Positions 1 through 7,570 are shown, counted from the stretch's first letter. The stretch: DNA of 18,780 nt from Oscillospiraceae bacterium (GCA_028708585.1 JAQVYO010000013.1:1-18780); one strand, 5' to 3'. Translations and numbers: made by a program. The notes: generated by a model from the sequence alone, not told the origin.

Positions 1-1
1 C

Positions 2-814
2 CTTGGAGACATCATTCAGGTGGAATTCAAAACCGAATCGTTTGTCCGCCGCGCCGCGCAGACGGCCCGTCAGGTCATTATTCAGGGCATCCGGGAAGCG
101 GAACGGGGCATGATATACGATGAATTCACCTCCAAAGAACACGAGGTTCTCACCGGCGTTGTCACCCGAATCGATCCCCGTTCCGGAAACGCTTCCCTCA
201 AAATCGGCAGCGGCAACGAAACCACCGAAGCCATGCTTGCAGCCAGCGAGCAGGTTCGGGGCGAACCCATCACGGAAGGCATGCGGCTCAAAGTCTATGT
301 GGTGGAAGTGCGGAAATCCACAAGAGGCGCTCAGGTGCTTTTGTCCCGCACCCATCCGGGGCTGGTTAAGCGCCTGTTCGAGCTGGAAGTTCCCGAATTG
401 TTTGAAGGCATTGTGGAACTCAAAAGTATTGCAAGGGAAGCTGGCAGCCGCACCAAAATCGCCGTCTGGTCCAACGATGAAAACGTAGACCCCATCGGAG
501 CCTGTGTGGGTCCCCGGGGCGGGCGTGTCTCCAACGTGGTGGATGAACTCCGGGGAGAAAAAGTGGATATCATCAAATACAGCGAAGATCCCGCTTCCTA
601 TGTGGCCTCCGCCCTTTCCCCCGCCGACGTTATCTCGGTTGAAGTGGGGGCGGACGGGAAAAGCTGCCGGGTGGTGGTGCCCGACGATCAGCTGAGCCTC
701 GCCATCGGCAAGGAAGGACAGAACGCACGCCTCGCGGCTAAGCTGACCGGATTTAAAATTGACATCAAGGCGGCCTCGGCCGCTCAGGAGGAAGCGTCCG
801 ATACGATTTCCTAG
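2..814 (+). CDS. nusA: Transcription termination/antitermination factor NusA (5'-truncated)
   Basis: NusA binds RNA polymerase and nascent RNA and controls pausing, termination and antitermination. The reading frame is open to the window edge; the first codons read LGDII, a typical internal NusA stretch, so the start lies upstream and the GTG at 20 is only an internal Val. Visible parts, counted from that Val, are the end of the N-terminal RNAP-binding domain (AAQTARQVIIQGIREAER), an S1 domain at about 41-113 ending near SRTHPGLVKRLFE, KH1 at about 133-205 (VDPIGACVGPRGGRV) and KH2 at about 206-255 (LAIGKEGQNARLAAKLTG). It ends soon after KH2, as in Gram-positive NusA, without the acidic repeats of proteobacterial NusA. 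It is followed 21 nt later by rnpM in the conserved operon order. Identity is secure. Confidence 0.97.
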   Translation, partial: LGDIIQVEFKTESFVRRAAQTARQVIIQGIREAERGMIYDEFTSKEHEVLTGVVTRIDPRSGNASLKIGSGNETTEAMLAASEQVRGEPITEGMRLKVYVVEVRKSTRGAQVLLSRTHPGLVKRLFELEVPELFEGIVELKSIAREAGSRTKIAVWSNDENVDPIGACVGPRGGRVSNVVDELRGEKVDIIKYSEDPASYVASALSPADVISVEVGADGKSCRVVVPDDQLSLAIGKEGQNARLAAKLTGFKIDIKAASAAQEEASDTIS

Positions 815-835
815 CCTTGGGAAAGGGGGCCTATC

Positions 836-1111
836 ATGACACCGAAGAAAATTCCGATGCGCCAGTGCCTTGGCTGCCGGGAAATGAAACCCAAGCGGGA
901 GCTGATCCGGGTGGTCAAATCCCCTCAGGGGGAAATTTCCATTGATTTTAAAGGAAAAAAGCCTGGGCGCGGGACGTATATCTGTCCCAATCTGGACTGT
1001 CTCGCCCGCGCCCAGAAGTCCAGGGGCTTTGAGCGCGCCTTTTCCGCCCCCGTTCCCCCGGAGGTTTACGAGGCGCTGAAAACACAGCTGGAGGGTCAAA
1101 ATGAATCCTGA
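836..1111 (+). CDS. rnpM: RNase P modulator RnpM (YlxR/DUF448 family)
   Basis: This 91-residue protein belongs to the YlxR (DUF448) family, whose Bacillus member was recently shown to bind the RNase P RNA and modulate its activity, hence rnpM. The family signature is complete: MRQCLGCREMKPKRELIRVV near the N-terminus and GRGTYICPNLDCLARA in the middle. The protein is small and basic and should be cytoplasmic. The ATG follows a purine-rich GAAAGGGGG. The gene lies between nusA and ylxQ, its standard place, and overlaps the ylxQ start by 11 bp, which suggests translational coupling. The family assignment is firm; the RNase P role is carried over from homologues. Confidence 0.93.
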   Translation: MTPKKIPMRQCLGCREMKPKRELIRVVKSPQGEISIDFKGKKPGRGTYICPNLDCLARAQKSRGFERAFSAPVPPEVYEALKTQLEGQNES

Positions 1112-1529
1112 CGCTTCTATCTTGCAGTTGATTGGCCTTGCCAAAAAGGCGGGCCGTCTGGAAATCGGCGAAGAGCTCGCCGGAGCGGCGGCACGATCCC
1201 GCACCGCCGCCCTTCTCCTTCTGGCAAAGGACGCCGCGGACAATACCGTTCGCAGAGCATGCCATTTCGCAGACGCGGGGAAGGTCCCCTGCCTGCGTCT
1301 TCCCTTTACCAAAGAGGAGCTGGGCCTTGCCACGGGGAGCGCTCCCTGCGCTATTTTAGCGTTCACCGACGTGGGCCTTGCCGCTTCTCTGGCAAAAAAA
1401 CTTCAAACAGAGCAGATCCAAAACAGTGCGGAAGCCGTGGCATTTTTGGAAAAGCGAGAGGCCCGCATCCGGCGGCGCCGGCAAGAAATGCGATCCCGCA
1501 AAGCAAAACGGCGAAAGAAGCAATCATGA
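1101..1529 (+). CDS. ylxQ: L7Ae-family RNA-binding protein YlxQ with a basic C-terminal tail
   Basis: A 142-residue protein of the L7Ae/L30e/S12e fold, a family that binds kink-turn RNA. The start reads SILQLIGLAKKAGRLEIGEE, followed by LLLLAKDAADNTVRR, VPCLRLPFTKEELGLATG and ILAFTDVGLAASLAKKL, all in the order expected for YlxQ. The ATG lies inside the end of rnpM and has GGAGGG six bases upstream. The family is usually about 100 residues; here a tail of roughly 40 residues is added, and its last 26 residues are more than half Arg/Lys (for example IRRRRQEMRSRKAKRRKKQS). The tail could add RNA or ribosome affinity, but that is inference. The precise cellular job of YlxQ is not settled. The stop codon overlaps an ATG (ATGA) that opens a 10-codon ORF. 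Confidence 0.9.
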   Translation: MNPDASILQLIGLAKKAGRLEIGEELAGAAARSRTAALLLLAKDAADNTVRRACHFADAGKVPCLRLPFTKEELGLATGSAPCAILAFTDVGLAASLAKKLQTEQIQNSAEAVAFLEKREARIRRRRQEMRSRKAKRRKKQS

Positions 1530-1558
1530 GGGTGGGAAACAAGCGGTTTCTTACCTGA
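1526..1558 (+). other. Possible 10-codon coupled leader ORF (MRVGNKRFLT)
   Basis: An ATG overlaps the ylxQ stop codon (ATGA) and opens a ten-codon frame reading MRVGNKRFLT. Its TGA (1556-1558) lies inside the 5' arm of the large hairpin ahead of infB. A terminating ribosome from ylxQ could re-initiate here and unwind that arm. The upstream purines (AAGAAG) are a poor ribosome binding site, and an ATGA overlap occurs often by chance. This is a candidate only. Confidence 0.15.
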
Positions 1559-1607
1559 TCCGGCTGAAGGATATAAATTTCATTTGTATCCTTCCGCCGG
1601 ATCAGGT
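1553..1607 (+). promoter_or_regulatory. Long near-perfect hairpin upstream of infB
   Basis: Positions 1553-1573 and 1587-1607 are reverse complements over 21 bases with one mismatch (T1565 against C1595). Pairing continues inward with T1574-G1586 wobble and 1575-1578 against 1582-1585, leaving a UUC triloop. The result is a stem of about 26 pairs in a 55-nt element. No T-tract follows (the next bases are CCCCACAACAACGG), so it is not a canonical intrinsic terminator. It ends 12 bases before the infB GGAGG, so it does not mask that site. A duplex longer than two helical turns would suit RNase III processing or an mRNA-stability role; a mobile palindromic element is the other main possibility. 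Confidence 0.8.
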
Positions 1608-1631
1608 CCCCACAACAACGGAGGTGCTGAT

Positions 1632-4061
1632 TTGAGTAGTTTAAATAAATATCGAGTGCATGAGGTGGCAAAGGATTTCGGCATTGGATCCAAGTCCATT
1701 ATGGATATTCTGACCGCCTATGACAAAACGCCGAAAAATCATATGCAGGTGCTGGAAGACGAGGAACTGTCCATACTCTTCGAGTATCTCACCCAACATA
1801 ATCAGGTAGCCGGTATGGAAGAAATTTTTGCAGAGACATATAAAACGCCGGCCGGAGACGCGGCCGGCAAGACCGCGCCTTCCGAGGCGCACAGGCAGGT
1901 TTCCTCCCACAGCAAGGCTCCGGCCTCCCGGCCCGCTCCCCGGCCGAAACAGGAAACCGCGCCAGGGCAAGGCGGTGCGATCCGTCAGAGTGGCGGGAAA
2001 CCCGCCGCCCAGAAGCAGCCGGGTCAGCAGCCGAACGCCCAGAAACCCGCGGGGAAGCCGCCTGTCCACCCAAGCTCCAGAATCCCCCAGAAAAAAATCG
2101 TGGATACCAGAAAATCCACCACTGTGAACCTGGACCGTTACGATGAACGTCTGGAAAAGCTGGCGCCGGAGCACACGGAGCATATAAAAAGCAAAGAAAA
2201 ATTCAAAAACAGCGGAAACCAAAGAAGAAACCGTTCCTATGGCAATAAACGCAGGCAGGAAGAACAGGAAAAGCTTCGCCGCCTGCAAATGGAAATTGCC
2301 AAAAAGCCGCCTTTAAAAGTGCAGATTCCGGATGAGATCAGCGTGGGCGAGCTGGCTTCCCGCATGAAAAAAACCGGAGCGGAAGTGGTAAAGCAGCTCA
2401 TTAAAATGGGTGTCATGGCCTCGGTTTCCGAAACTATTGATTATGATACTGCCGCTTTGGTAGCCTTGGAGATGGGCTGCAAGGTGGAAAAAGAGGTTAT
2501 CGTCACCATCGAAGAGCGGCTCATCGACGTTTCCGAAGATAAGAAAGAAAATTTGGAGCCGCGCAGCCCGGTGGTCGTGGTCATGGGCCATGTGGACCAC
2601 GGGAAAACCTCCCTTCTGGACAGAATCCGGCGCACCCATGTGGCGGAAGGGGAAGCCGGCGGCATTACCCAGCACATCGGCGCGTATCAGGTGGAGATCG
2701 GCGGACACCCCATCACCTTCTTGGACACGCCGGGCCACGAAGCGTTTACCTCCATGCGGGCCCGGGGCGCCATGGTGACCGATATCGCCATTCTGGTGGT
2801 GGCGGCGGACGACGGGATCATGCCCCAAACCATCGAAGCCATCAACCACGCGAAAGCGGCCAACATTCCCATCATCGTGGCGGCCAACAAAATCGACAAG
2901 CCCAACGCCAACCCCGACCGGATCATGCAGCAACTGACGGAATATGAGCTGGTGCCGGAAGAATGGGGCGGCGATACCATATTCTGTAAAATTTCCGCAA
3001 AAACCGGCCAGGGGATCGACCAGCTTCTGGAAATGGTCATTCTCACCGCCGAAATGCGGGATCTGAAGGCAAATCCCAACCGCAGCGCCCACGGAACCGT
3101 CATTGAAGCCCGGCTGGACAAAGGCCGCGGCCCGGTTGCCACCCTTTTGGTGCAGAACGGCACGCTGCGCCAGGGCGACGTGATTATCGCCGGCACATCC
3201 GTGGGCCGGGTGCGTGCCATGACCAACGAAAAAGGCGAAAAATTGGAGTCCGCCGGTCCTTCCGTTCCCGTAGAAATCATCGGCATGTCCGAAGTGCCCG
3301 GTGCGGGAGACAACTTCCACGCGGTGGATGACGAGCGGATGGCCCGGGAACTGGTGGAACAGCGCAAACAGGAAGAAAAGGACGCCGCCAACCGGCCTCA
3401 GAACCAGAAGGTTACCCTGGAAGACCTGTTCTCCCAGATTCAGCAGGGCGAAATCAAGGAACTGAACGTGATCGTCAAGGCAGACGTGCAAGGCTCCGCT
3501 GACGCGCTGAAAGCTTCCTTGGAAAAGCTCTCCCGCAGCGATGTCCGGGTCAAGGTCATTCACAGCGGCGTGGGCGCCATTTCGGAAAACGACGTGATGC
3601 TGGCTTCCACCGCCAATGCCATCGTTGTAGGGTTCAATGTCCGTCCGGAAAGCGTAGCAAGAGATCAGGCCGCCCGCCTCAGCGTGGATATGCGTATGTA
3701 CCGGGTGATTTACGACTGCATCAACGAAATTGAAGCGGCCATGAAAGGGCTTTTGGCCCCCAAATTCAAGGAAGTATATCTGGGCCGTGCCGAGGTGCGG
3801 AAGGTGTACAAGGTTACTGGCGTGGGCACTATTGCCGGCTCCTATGTGCAGGACGGCAAGGTTTCCCGCACCGCCCAAGCGCGGATTGTCCGGGACGGCA
3901 TCGTGATTCACGAAGGCATTTTGGCTTCCCTGCGCCGCTTTAAGGATGATGTAAAAGAAGTCGCCGCCGGGTATGAATGCGGAATCGGAATTGAAAAATA
4001 CAACGACATCAAAGAGGGCGACATTATCGAAGCCTTTATCATGGAGCAGGTCGAGGCATAG
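1632..4061 (+). CDS. infB: Translation initiation factor IF-2
   Basis: IF-2 is the GTPase that brings initiator fMet-tRNA to the 30S subunit and promotes subunit joining. I chose the TTG at 1632 because GGAGG (1620-1624) stands 7 bases upstream and the protein then begins SSLNKYRVHEVAKDFG, the usual IF2N start; this gives 809 residues. Order: IF2N near 5-60, a Pro/Ala/Gln/Lys-rich linker at about 70-150, a charged helical stretch, a second IF2N near 240-290, then the G domain with GHVDHGKT (319-326), GGITQHIG, DTPGHEAF, NKID (419-422) and SAKTGQGI, followed by domains II, III and the fMet-tRNA-binding C-terminal domain. All GTPase motifs are intact. A TTG at 1584 in the same frame lies inside the hairpin loop and lacks a ribosome binding site. 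It is separated from ylxQ by 102 nt, the largest gap in this operon. Confidence 0.97.
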   Translation: MSSLNKYRVHEVAKDFGIGSKSIMDILTAYDKTPKNHMQVLEDEELSILFEYLTQHNQVAGMEEIFAETYKTPAGDAAGKTAPSEAHRQVSSHSKAPASRPAPRPKQETAPGQGGAIRQSGGKPAAQKQPGQQPNAQKPAGKPPVHPSSRIPQKKIVDTRKSTTVNLDRYDERLEKLAPEHTEHIKSKEKFKNSGNQRRNRSYGNKRRQEEQEKLRRLQMEIAKKPPLKVQIPDEISVGELASRMKKTGAEVVKQLIKMGVMASVSETIDYDTAALVALEMGCKVEKEVIVTIEERLIDVSEDKKENLEPRSPVVVVMGHVDHGKTSLLDRIRRTHVAEGEAGGITQHIGAYQVEIGGHPITFLDTPGHEAFTSMRARGAMVTDIAILVVAADDGIMPQTIEAINHAKAANIPIIVAANKIDKPNANPDRIMQQLTEYELVPEEWGGDTIFCKISAKTGQGIDQLLEMVILTAEMRDLKANPNRSAHGTVIEARLDKGRGPVATLLVQNGTLRQGDVIIAGTSVGRVRAMTNEKGEKLESAGPSVPVEIIGMSEVPGAGDNFHAVDDERMARELVEQRKQEEKDAANRPQNQKVTLEDLFSQIQQGEIKELNVIVKADVQGSADALKASLEKLSRSDVRVKVIHSGVGAISENDVMLASTANAIVVGFNVRPESVARDQAARLSVDMRMYRVIYDCINEIEAAMKGLLAPKFKEVYLGRAEVRKVYKVTGVGTIAGSYVQDGKVSRTAQARIVRDGIVIHEGILASLRRFKDDVKEVAAGYECGIGIEKYNDIKEGDIIEAFIMEQVEA

Positions 4062-4105
4062 CGCCCCGGCCGCGGCCGCCCTTGGAACGGAGCTTTGGAG
4101 GAAAT

Positions 4106-4468
4106 ATGAGCAGCAATCGAATTGGCAGGATCAACGAAGAAATCGCCCGGGAGCTTTCTTCCTTTGTGCGGGAAATGAAAGACCCGCGGGTACGCGGCGT
4201 TGTCAGCGTCACCGCTGTGGATACCAGCGCGGATCTGCGCTATGCCAAAGTGTTTGTCAGCGTTCTGGATCAGGAGCGGGCGGAAACTGTTTTGAAAGGC
4301 TTAAAATCCGCCTCCGGCTGGCTCAGAAGGGAACTGGGGAATGCCCTGTCCCTGCGTTACGTGCCGGAGCTGGTTTTCTGCCTGGACCATTCCATTGACA
4401 AGGGCGTCCACATCTTTTCTCTTTTAAAGAAAATGGAAGAGAAAAACAAGACACAAGAGGAACCTTAA
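4106..4468 (+). CDS. rbfA: 30S ribosome-binding factor RbfA
   Basis: RbfA binds the immature 30S subunit and helps 16S rRNA 5'-end maturation and cold adaptation. The 120-residue protein matches the family length and carries its hallmarks: RIGRINEEIARELSSFV at the N-terminus, KDPRVRGVVSVTAVDTSADL, YAKVFVSVL, the KH-like core, and a C-terminal LRYVPELVFCLDHSIDKG. The start is the ATG at 4106, just after TTTGGAGGAAAT; an in-frame TTG at 4082 would add eight residues but has no suitable ribosome binding site. It follows infB by 44 nt, the near-universal infB-rbfA order. The spacer contains the palindrome GGCCGCGGCC, with no obvious role. Confidence 0.96.
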   Translation: MSSNRIGRINEEIARELSSFVREMKDPRVRGVVSVTAVDTSADLRYAKVFVSVLDQERAETVLKGLKSASGWLRRELGNALSLRYVPELVFCLDHSIDKGVHIFSLLKKMEEKNKTQEEP

Positions 4469-4490
4469 ACCATCCGGGAGGATCTTGAGT

Positions 4491-5438
4491 ATGACCGTTT
4501 CGGAAACGGCGGCACTGCTGTTGCGGCAAAACAATATTTTAATTTTAAGCCATATCCGGCCGGACGGGGATACCATCGGCTGCGCCGCCGGCCTTTGCGC
4601 GCTGCTGCGGCAGGCGGGCCTCCGGGCTTATGCCCTTCCCAACCCCGGCGTTACCGGCACTTTTTCTTCTTACCTGCTTCCCTACCTTGCGCCGGAAAGC
4701 TTTTCCCCTTCTTTTATCGTCAGTGTGGATATTGCCAGCCTTTCGCTTCTGCAAGTCAACGCAAGAGGGCTGTCCGGTCAAATTGGCTTGGCCATCGACC
4801 ATCATCCCACTTATGAAGGATTTGCGGAGGCTTCCTGCGTGGATCCCTCCTGCGCCGCCTGCGGGGAGCTGATTTACCGCATCGCCCTGGAGCTGGGCGG
4901 GCTGACCCGGGAAACGGCCCTTCCCCTTTATGTCGCCATATCCACCGACACCGGCTGTTTCCAGTTCAGCAATACAACGGGAGAAACCCATCGAATTGCC
5001 GCCGCTCTGATGGATACGGGCATTGACTATCAGGCGCTGAATAAGGCGCTGTTTCGCACGAAATCCCTGCGCCGCCTGCAAATAGAAGCCCGGCTTACCC
5101 AAACCATAGAGTTTCACGAGGACGGGGCCATTGCCATTGCGTCCATTCCCCTTTCTCTGATGGACAGGCTTGGGGCCACCGAAGCGGATGTGGAAGAAAT
5201 TTCTAATTTTCCCGGGCAGATTGCGGGGGTTTTGGCCGCCATTACCATTCGGGAGCAGAAGGACGGGACCTCCAAAATCTCCGCGCGGACGGACCCTTCC
5301 CATATAAACGCCTCCCACGTCTGCGCACTGTTGGGGGGCGGAGGGCACGCGGCGGCCTCCGGCTGCACGGTAAACGGTTCTATCGAGGCCGCCAAACGCG
5401 CCATTTTAGGCGCCATCGCGCAGGTTCGGCGCCGCTGA
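4491..5438 (+). CDS. nrnA: DHH-family oligoribonuclease/pAp phosphatase NrnA
   Basis: NrnA-type enzymes degrade very short RNA oligonucleotides and dephosphorylate 3'-phosphoadenosine 5'-phosphate using two Mn ions. The 315-residue protein shows the DHH and DHHA1 domains: H21 with D25/D27 in SHIRPDGDTIG, D80 in SVDIAS, D103-H104-H105 in IDHHP, D153 in STDTGCFQFSNTT, and the DHHA1 glycine motif GGGGHAAASG around H286. After DHH the usual downstream Asn is not obvious (DHHPTYEGFA), a mild departure. The ATG at 4491 has GGGAGG nine bases upstream; a TTG at 4485 in the same frame would leave only three bases of spacing. It sits between rbfA and truB, as in many Firmicutes. The specific substrate (nanoRNA, pAp or c-di-nucleotide products) cannot be told from sequence alone. 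Confidence 0.92.
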   Translation: MTVSETAALLLRQNNILILSHIRPDGDTIGCAAGLCALLRQAGLRAYALPNPGVTGTFSSYLLPYLAPESFSPSFIVSVDIASLSLLQVNARGLSGQIGLAIDHHPTYEGFAEASCVDPSCAACGELIYRIALELGGLTRETALPLYVAISTDTGCFQFSNTTGETHRIAAALMDTGIDYQALNKALFRTKSLRRLQIEARLTQTIEFHEDGAIAIASIPLSLMDRLGATEADVEEISNFPGQIAGVLAAITIREQKDGTSKISARTDPSHINASHVCALLGGGGHAAASGCTVNGSIEAAKRAILGAIAQVRRR

Positions 5439-5479
5439 CGTACCGCTTCCTGCAGCCATGATTTTACCGGAGGTGCAAA

Positions 5480-6373
5480 ATGCCAAGCGGCATTCTCATC
5501 ATCAATAAACCCGCGGGCTGGACATCCCACGACGTGGTTGCCCGCCTGCGCGGGCTGTTTAAAGAGCGCCGCATCGGTCACGGCGGGACATTGGATCCGA
5601 TGGCAACTGGCGTGCTCCCCATTTTTGTGGGCCGGGCCACCCGGGCGGTGGACTTTGCCATGCGGGGGGATAAGGAATATATCGCCGGGTTTCGCCCCGG
5701 CATCATCACCGACACCCAAGATATTACCGGCACAGTGCTGGAAACCCGGCCTTCTGATTTGAGCATTTCCTCTTTAAAGGCTGTGCTGAGTCGATTTCAG
5801 GGGGATATTCTGCAACTTCCCCCCATGTACTCCGCCATTAAAAGGGATGGGAAAAAGCTTTATGAACTGGCCCGCCGGGGAAAAACCGTGGCGCGGGATC
5901 CCCGTCCGGTTACCATTTCGGAGCTTACTTACCTGGACCGGTCCAAAACCGGGGATTATCTTTTGCAGGTGGTCTGCTCCAAAGGAACGTATATCCGCAC
6001 CCTCTGCCATGACATCGGCACAGCCTTGGGCTGCGGGGGCGCCATGGCTTCCCTGCTGCGCACCCGATCATCCGAGTTCACGCTCAATCAAGCGGTAACG
6101 CTTCAAGCGGTGGAGGAGGCGGCGGCGCGCGGCGAAGCGGCCAGCCTGCTGCTGCCGGTGGACCGCTGTTTTTCCGCATATCCTCCGCTGTTCGCCGGCC
6201 CAGACCAGGCGCGCTTGTGCCGGAACGGCGCTCTGGTCCCCCTGGAGGGGGACCCTGGCATCTACAGGGTCTATGAAGAAACCACCGGGGCATTTCTATT
6301 GCTGGGCCAATTGGAACGGGACGAAAACGGCCGCGGCCATATCCGAACCATAAAAAGCTTCTACGAGGTGTGA
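5480..6373 (+). CDS. truB: tRNA pseudouridine(55) synthase TruB
   Basis: TruB converts U55 in the T-arm of tRNAs to pseudouridine. The 297-residue protein starts SGILIINKPAGWTSHDVVA and has the catalytic Asp at residue 39 in GHGGTLDPMATGVLPIFVGRAT. Further family motifs are DKEYIAGFRPGIITDTQDITG, LPPMYSAIKRDGKKLYELAR and CSKGTYIRTLCHDIGTALGCG, followed by a short C-terminal RNA-binding region. The ATG has CCGGAGG seven bases upstream. The 3' end carries the ribosome binding site of ribF, with GAGGTG running up to the TruB stop. Length, motifs and context all agree. Confidence 0.97.
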   Translation: MPSGILIINKPAGWTSHDVVARLRGLFKERRIGHGGTLDPMATGVLPIFVGRATRAVDFAMRGDKEYIAGFRPGIITDTQDITGTVLETRPSDLSISSLKAVLSRFQGDILQLPPMYSAIKRDGKKLYELARRGKTVARDPRPVTISELTYLDRSKTGDYLLQVVCSKGTYIRTLCHDIGTALGCGGAMASLLRTRSSEFTLNQAVTLQAVEEAAARGEAASLLLPVDRCFSAYPPLFAGPDQARLCRNGALVPLEGDPGIYRVYEETTGAFLLLGQLERDENGRGHIRTIKSFYEV

Positions 6374-6378
6374 AATCT

Positions 6379-7293
6379 TTGGAAACTGAAAAAAAACGGG
6401 TGATTGCCCTGGGTTTTTTTGACGGCGTGCACCGGGGCCATGCCGCCCTGCTGCGGGAAACCACGCGCGTTGCCAAAAAGCTGGGGGTCAGTCCTGCCGT
6501 CGTTACGTTTGACGTGCATCCTGAAAATCTTATTATGGGGCAGCCGGTTCACCTGCTCAATTCCACGGCGGAGCGGGCGGATCTGATGCGCAGGCTGTTC
6601 GGAATTGACGAAGTAATCTTTGCCCATTTTGACTACCGCATGATGAAAATGCCCTGGGAAACCTTTCTCACCGATTTTTTGATCCGGCAGTGCGGCGCCG
6701 TGTATCTGGTGGCCGGGCACGACTACCATTTCGGATATAAAGGGGAGGGCAACCCCGTCCGGCTCCAAGAAAAATGTGCGCAACTGGACATCGGCTGCTC
6801 AATCATTCAGAAAGTAGAGCTGGATGGCGCCACCGTCAGTTCCTCCTATATCCGTACGCTGGTCGCCCAGGGGGAGATGGAACGGGCGGTGACCTTCCTG
6901 GGGCACCCCCATTCCCTGATCGGGCAGGTCGTTCACGGGCGGCAGCTGGGCCAGTCCATCGGGTTTCCCACCATCAATCTCAAAACCAGCGGGGAGGTTC
7001 TGCTTCCCAGGCACGGCGTATATGTCACCCGGGTGTTCTTCCCCGACGGGACGTCTTATCCCACGGTTACCAATGTTGGCGTGCGTCCCACGGTGGAGGA
7101 AGGCGGCAGCATTCGGATTGAAGGGTTTCTGCTGGGTTTTTCCGGCAACGTTTATGAAGAAACCGTCCGGATGGAATTTTATAAATTTCTGCGCCCGGAA
7201 CGCAAATTTGCTTCTCTGGACGACCTTGCGGCGCAAATCGCAAACGATGTGAATTCCACCAAACGCTATTTTGAGTCCGCCGCCGGGATGTGA
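6379..7293 (+). CDS. ribF: Bifunctional riboflavin kinase/FAD synthetase RibF
   Basis: RibF phosphorylates riboflavin to FMN and adenylylates FMN to FAD. The N-terminal FAD-synthetase half has the nucleotidyltransferase motif GFFDGVHRGH (residues 12-21) and SSSYIR (154-159). The C-terminal flavokinase half has GRQLGQSIGFPTINLK with the ATP-binding P-T-I-N at 197-200, NVGVRPTVEEG, and the likely catalytic Glu at 248 in RIEGFLLGF, where homologues more often read E-x-H-L-L-D-F. I chose the TTG at 6379 (304 residues) because GAGGTG (6365-6370) stands eight bases upstream. A GTG at 6370 overlapping the truB stop is an alternative but has no room for a ribosome binding site. It is the last gene before a terminator. 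The function is secure; the start is less so. Confidence 0.94.
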   Translation: METEKKRVIALGFFDGVHRGHAALLRETTRVAKKLGVSPAVVTFDVHPENLIMGQPVHLLNSTAERADLMRRLFGIDEVIFAHFDYRMMKMPWETFLTDFLIRQCGAVYLVAGHDYHFGYKGEGNPVRLQEKCAQLDIGCSIIQKVELDGATVSSSYIRTLVAQGEMERAVTFLGHPHSLIGQVVHGRQLGQSIGFPTINLKTSGEVLLPRHGVYVTRVFFPDGTSYPTVTNVGVRPTVEEGGSIRIEGFLLGFSGNVYEETVRMEFYKFLRPERKFASLDDLAAQIANDVNSTKRYFESAAGM

Positions 7294-7405
7294 TCCAGGC
7301 TCCCTTACCGGCAAGTGCCCAAGGGGCGTCCTGTCCCTGCCATGGTAAAAAAATCGAAAAAGGGCGGCGGGAGATCAAAGCTCTATTGCTCCCCCGTTTC
7401 TCAGT
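7294..7405. other. Non-coding 3' region of ribF before the terminator
   Basis: This stretch after ribF has no supported gene. It contains a 4-bp hairpin (GCCC/GGGC, 7317-7327), an A-rich patch near 7350-7366 and a loose GGGAG/CTCCC pairing about 20 bases apart, none convincing alone. Short open frames run through it and across the terminator but lack ribosome binding sites or family likeness. Confidence 0.5.
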
Positions 7406-7436
7406 CCCCGGCGCCTTCCCGGCGCCGGGGATTTTT
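7406..7436 (+). terminator. Intrinsic terminator of the nusA-ribF operon
   Basis: CCCCGGCGCC (7406-7415) and GGCGCCGGGG (7421-7430) form a perfect 10-bp GC stem with a 5-nt loop, followed by ATTTTT. This is a canonical Rho-independent terminator on the + strand, placed between ribF and the glg promoter, so the two operons are probably transcribed separately. The following 100 bases are T-rich and otherwise empty. Confidence 0.9.
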
Positions 7437-7540
7437 GCCGTTTCGTCATTTTTCCAGGGAACCGCAGGGTCAAAAATCTTTTGTTTTTTTGTCGAAATCC
7501 AGGGCTTTTTGTTTTCTTTTTAAAATTCCCCGTCCTGCAA

Positions 7541-7569
7541 TTGGAATTCCAGAAAAGCAATGGTATAAT
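7541..7569 (+). promoter_or_regulatory. SigmaA promoter of the glycogen operon
   Basis: TTGGAA (7541-7546) and TATAAT (7564-7569) are separated by exactly 17 bases, and TGG directly ahead of TATAAT supplies an extended -10 element. T-rich sequence (about 7505-7530) lies upstream. Transcription should begin near 7576, giving a leader of about 160 nt before the glgB ATG at 7735. This is the only strong promoter seen for the glg genes. Confidence 0.85.
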
Positions 7570-7570
7570 G

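Noticed and set aside
1584..1631. Upstream TTG start for infB adding 16 residues
   Set aside because: It falls in the hairpin loop, has no ribosome binding site, and the added residues are not IF-2-like.
2313..3911. Long open frame of 532 codons on the minus strand
   Set aside because: It is antisense to infB, His/Gly/Phe-rich like a mirror of a GC-biased gene, and has no recognisable domain; infB is certain here.
4065..4079. GGCCGCGGCC palindrome with an overlapping GCGGCCGC between infB and rbfA
   Set aside because: Short GC palindrome in a GC-rich genome with no T-tract; no reason to give it a function.
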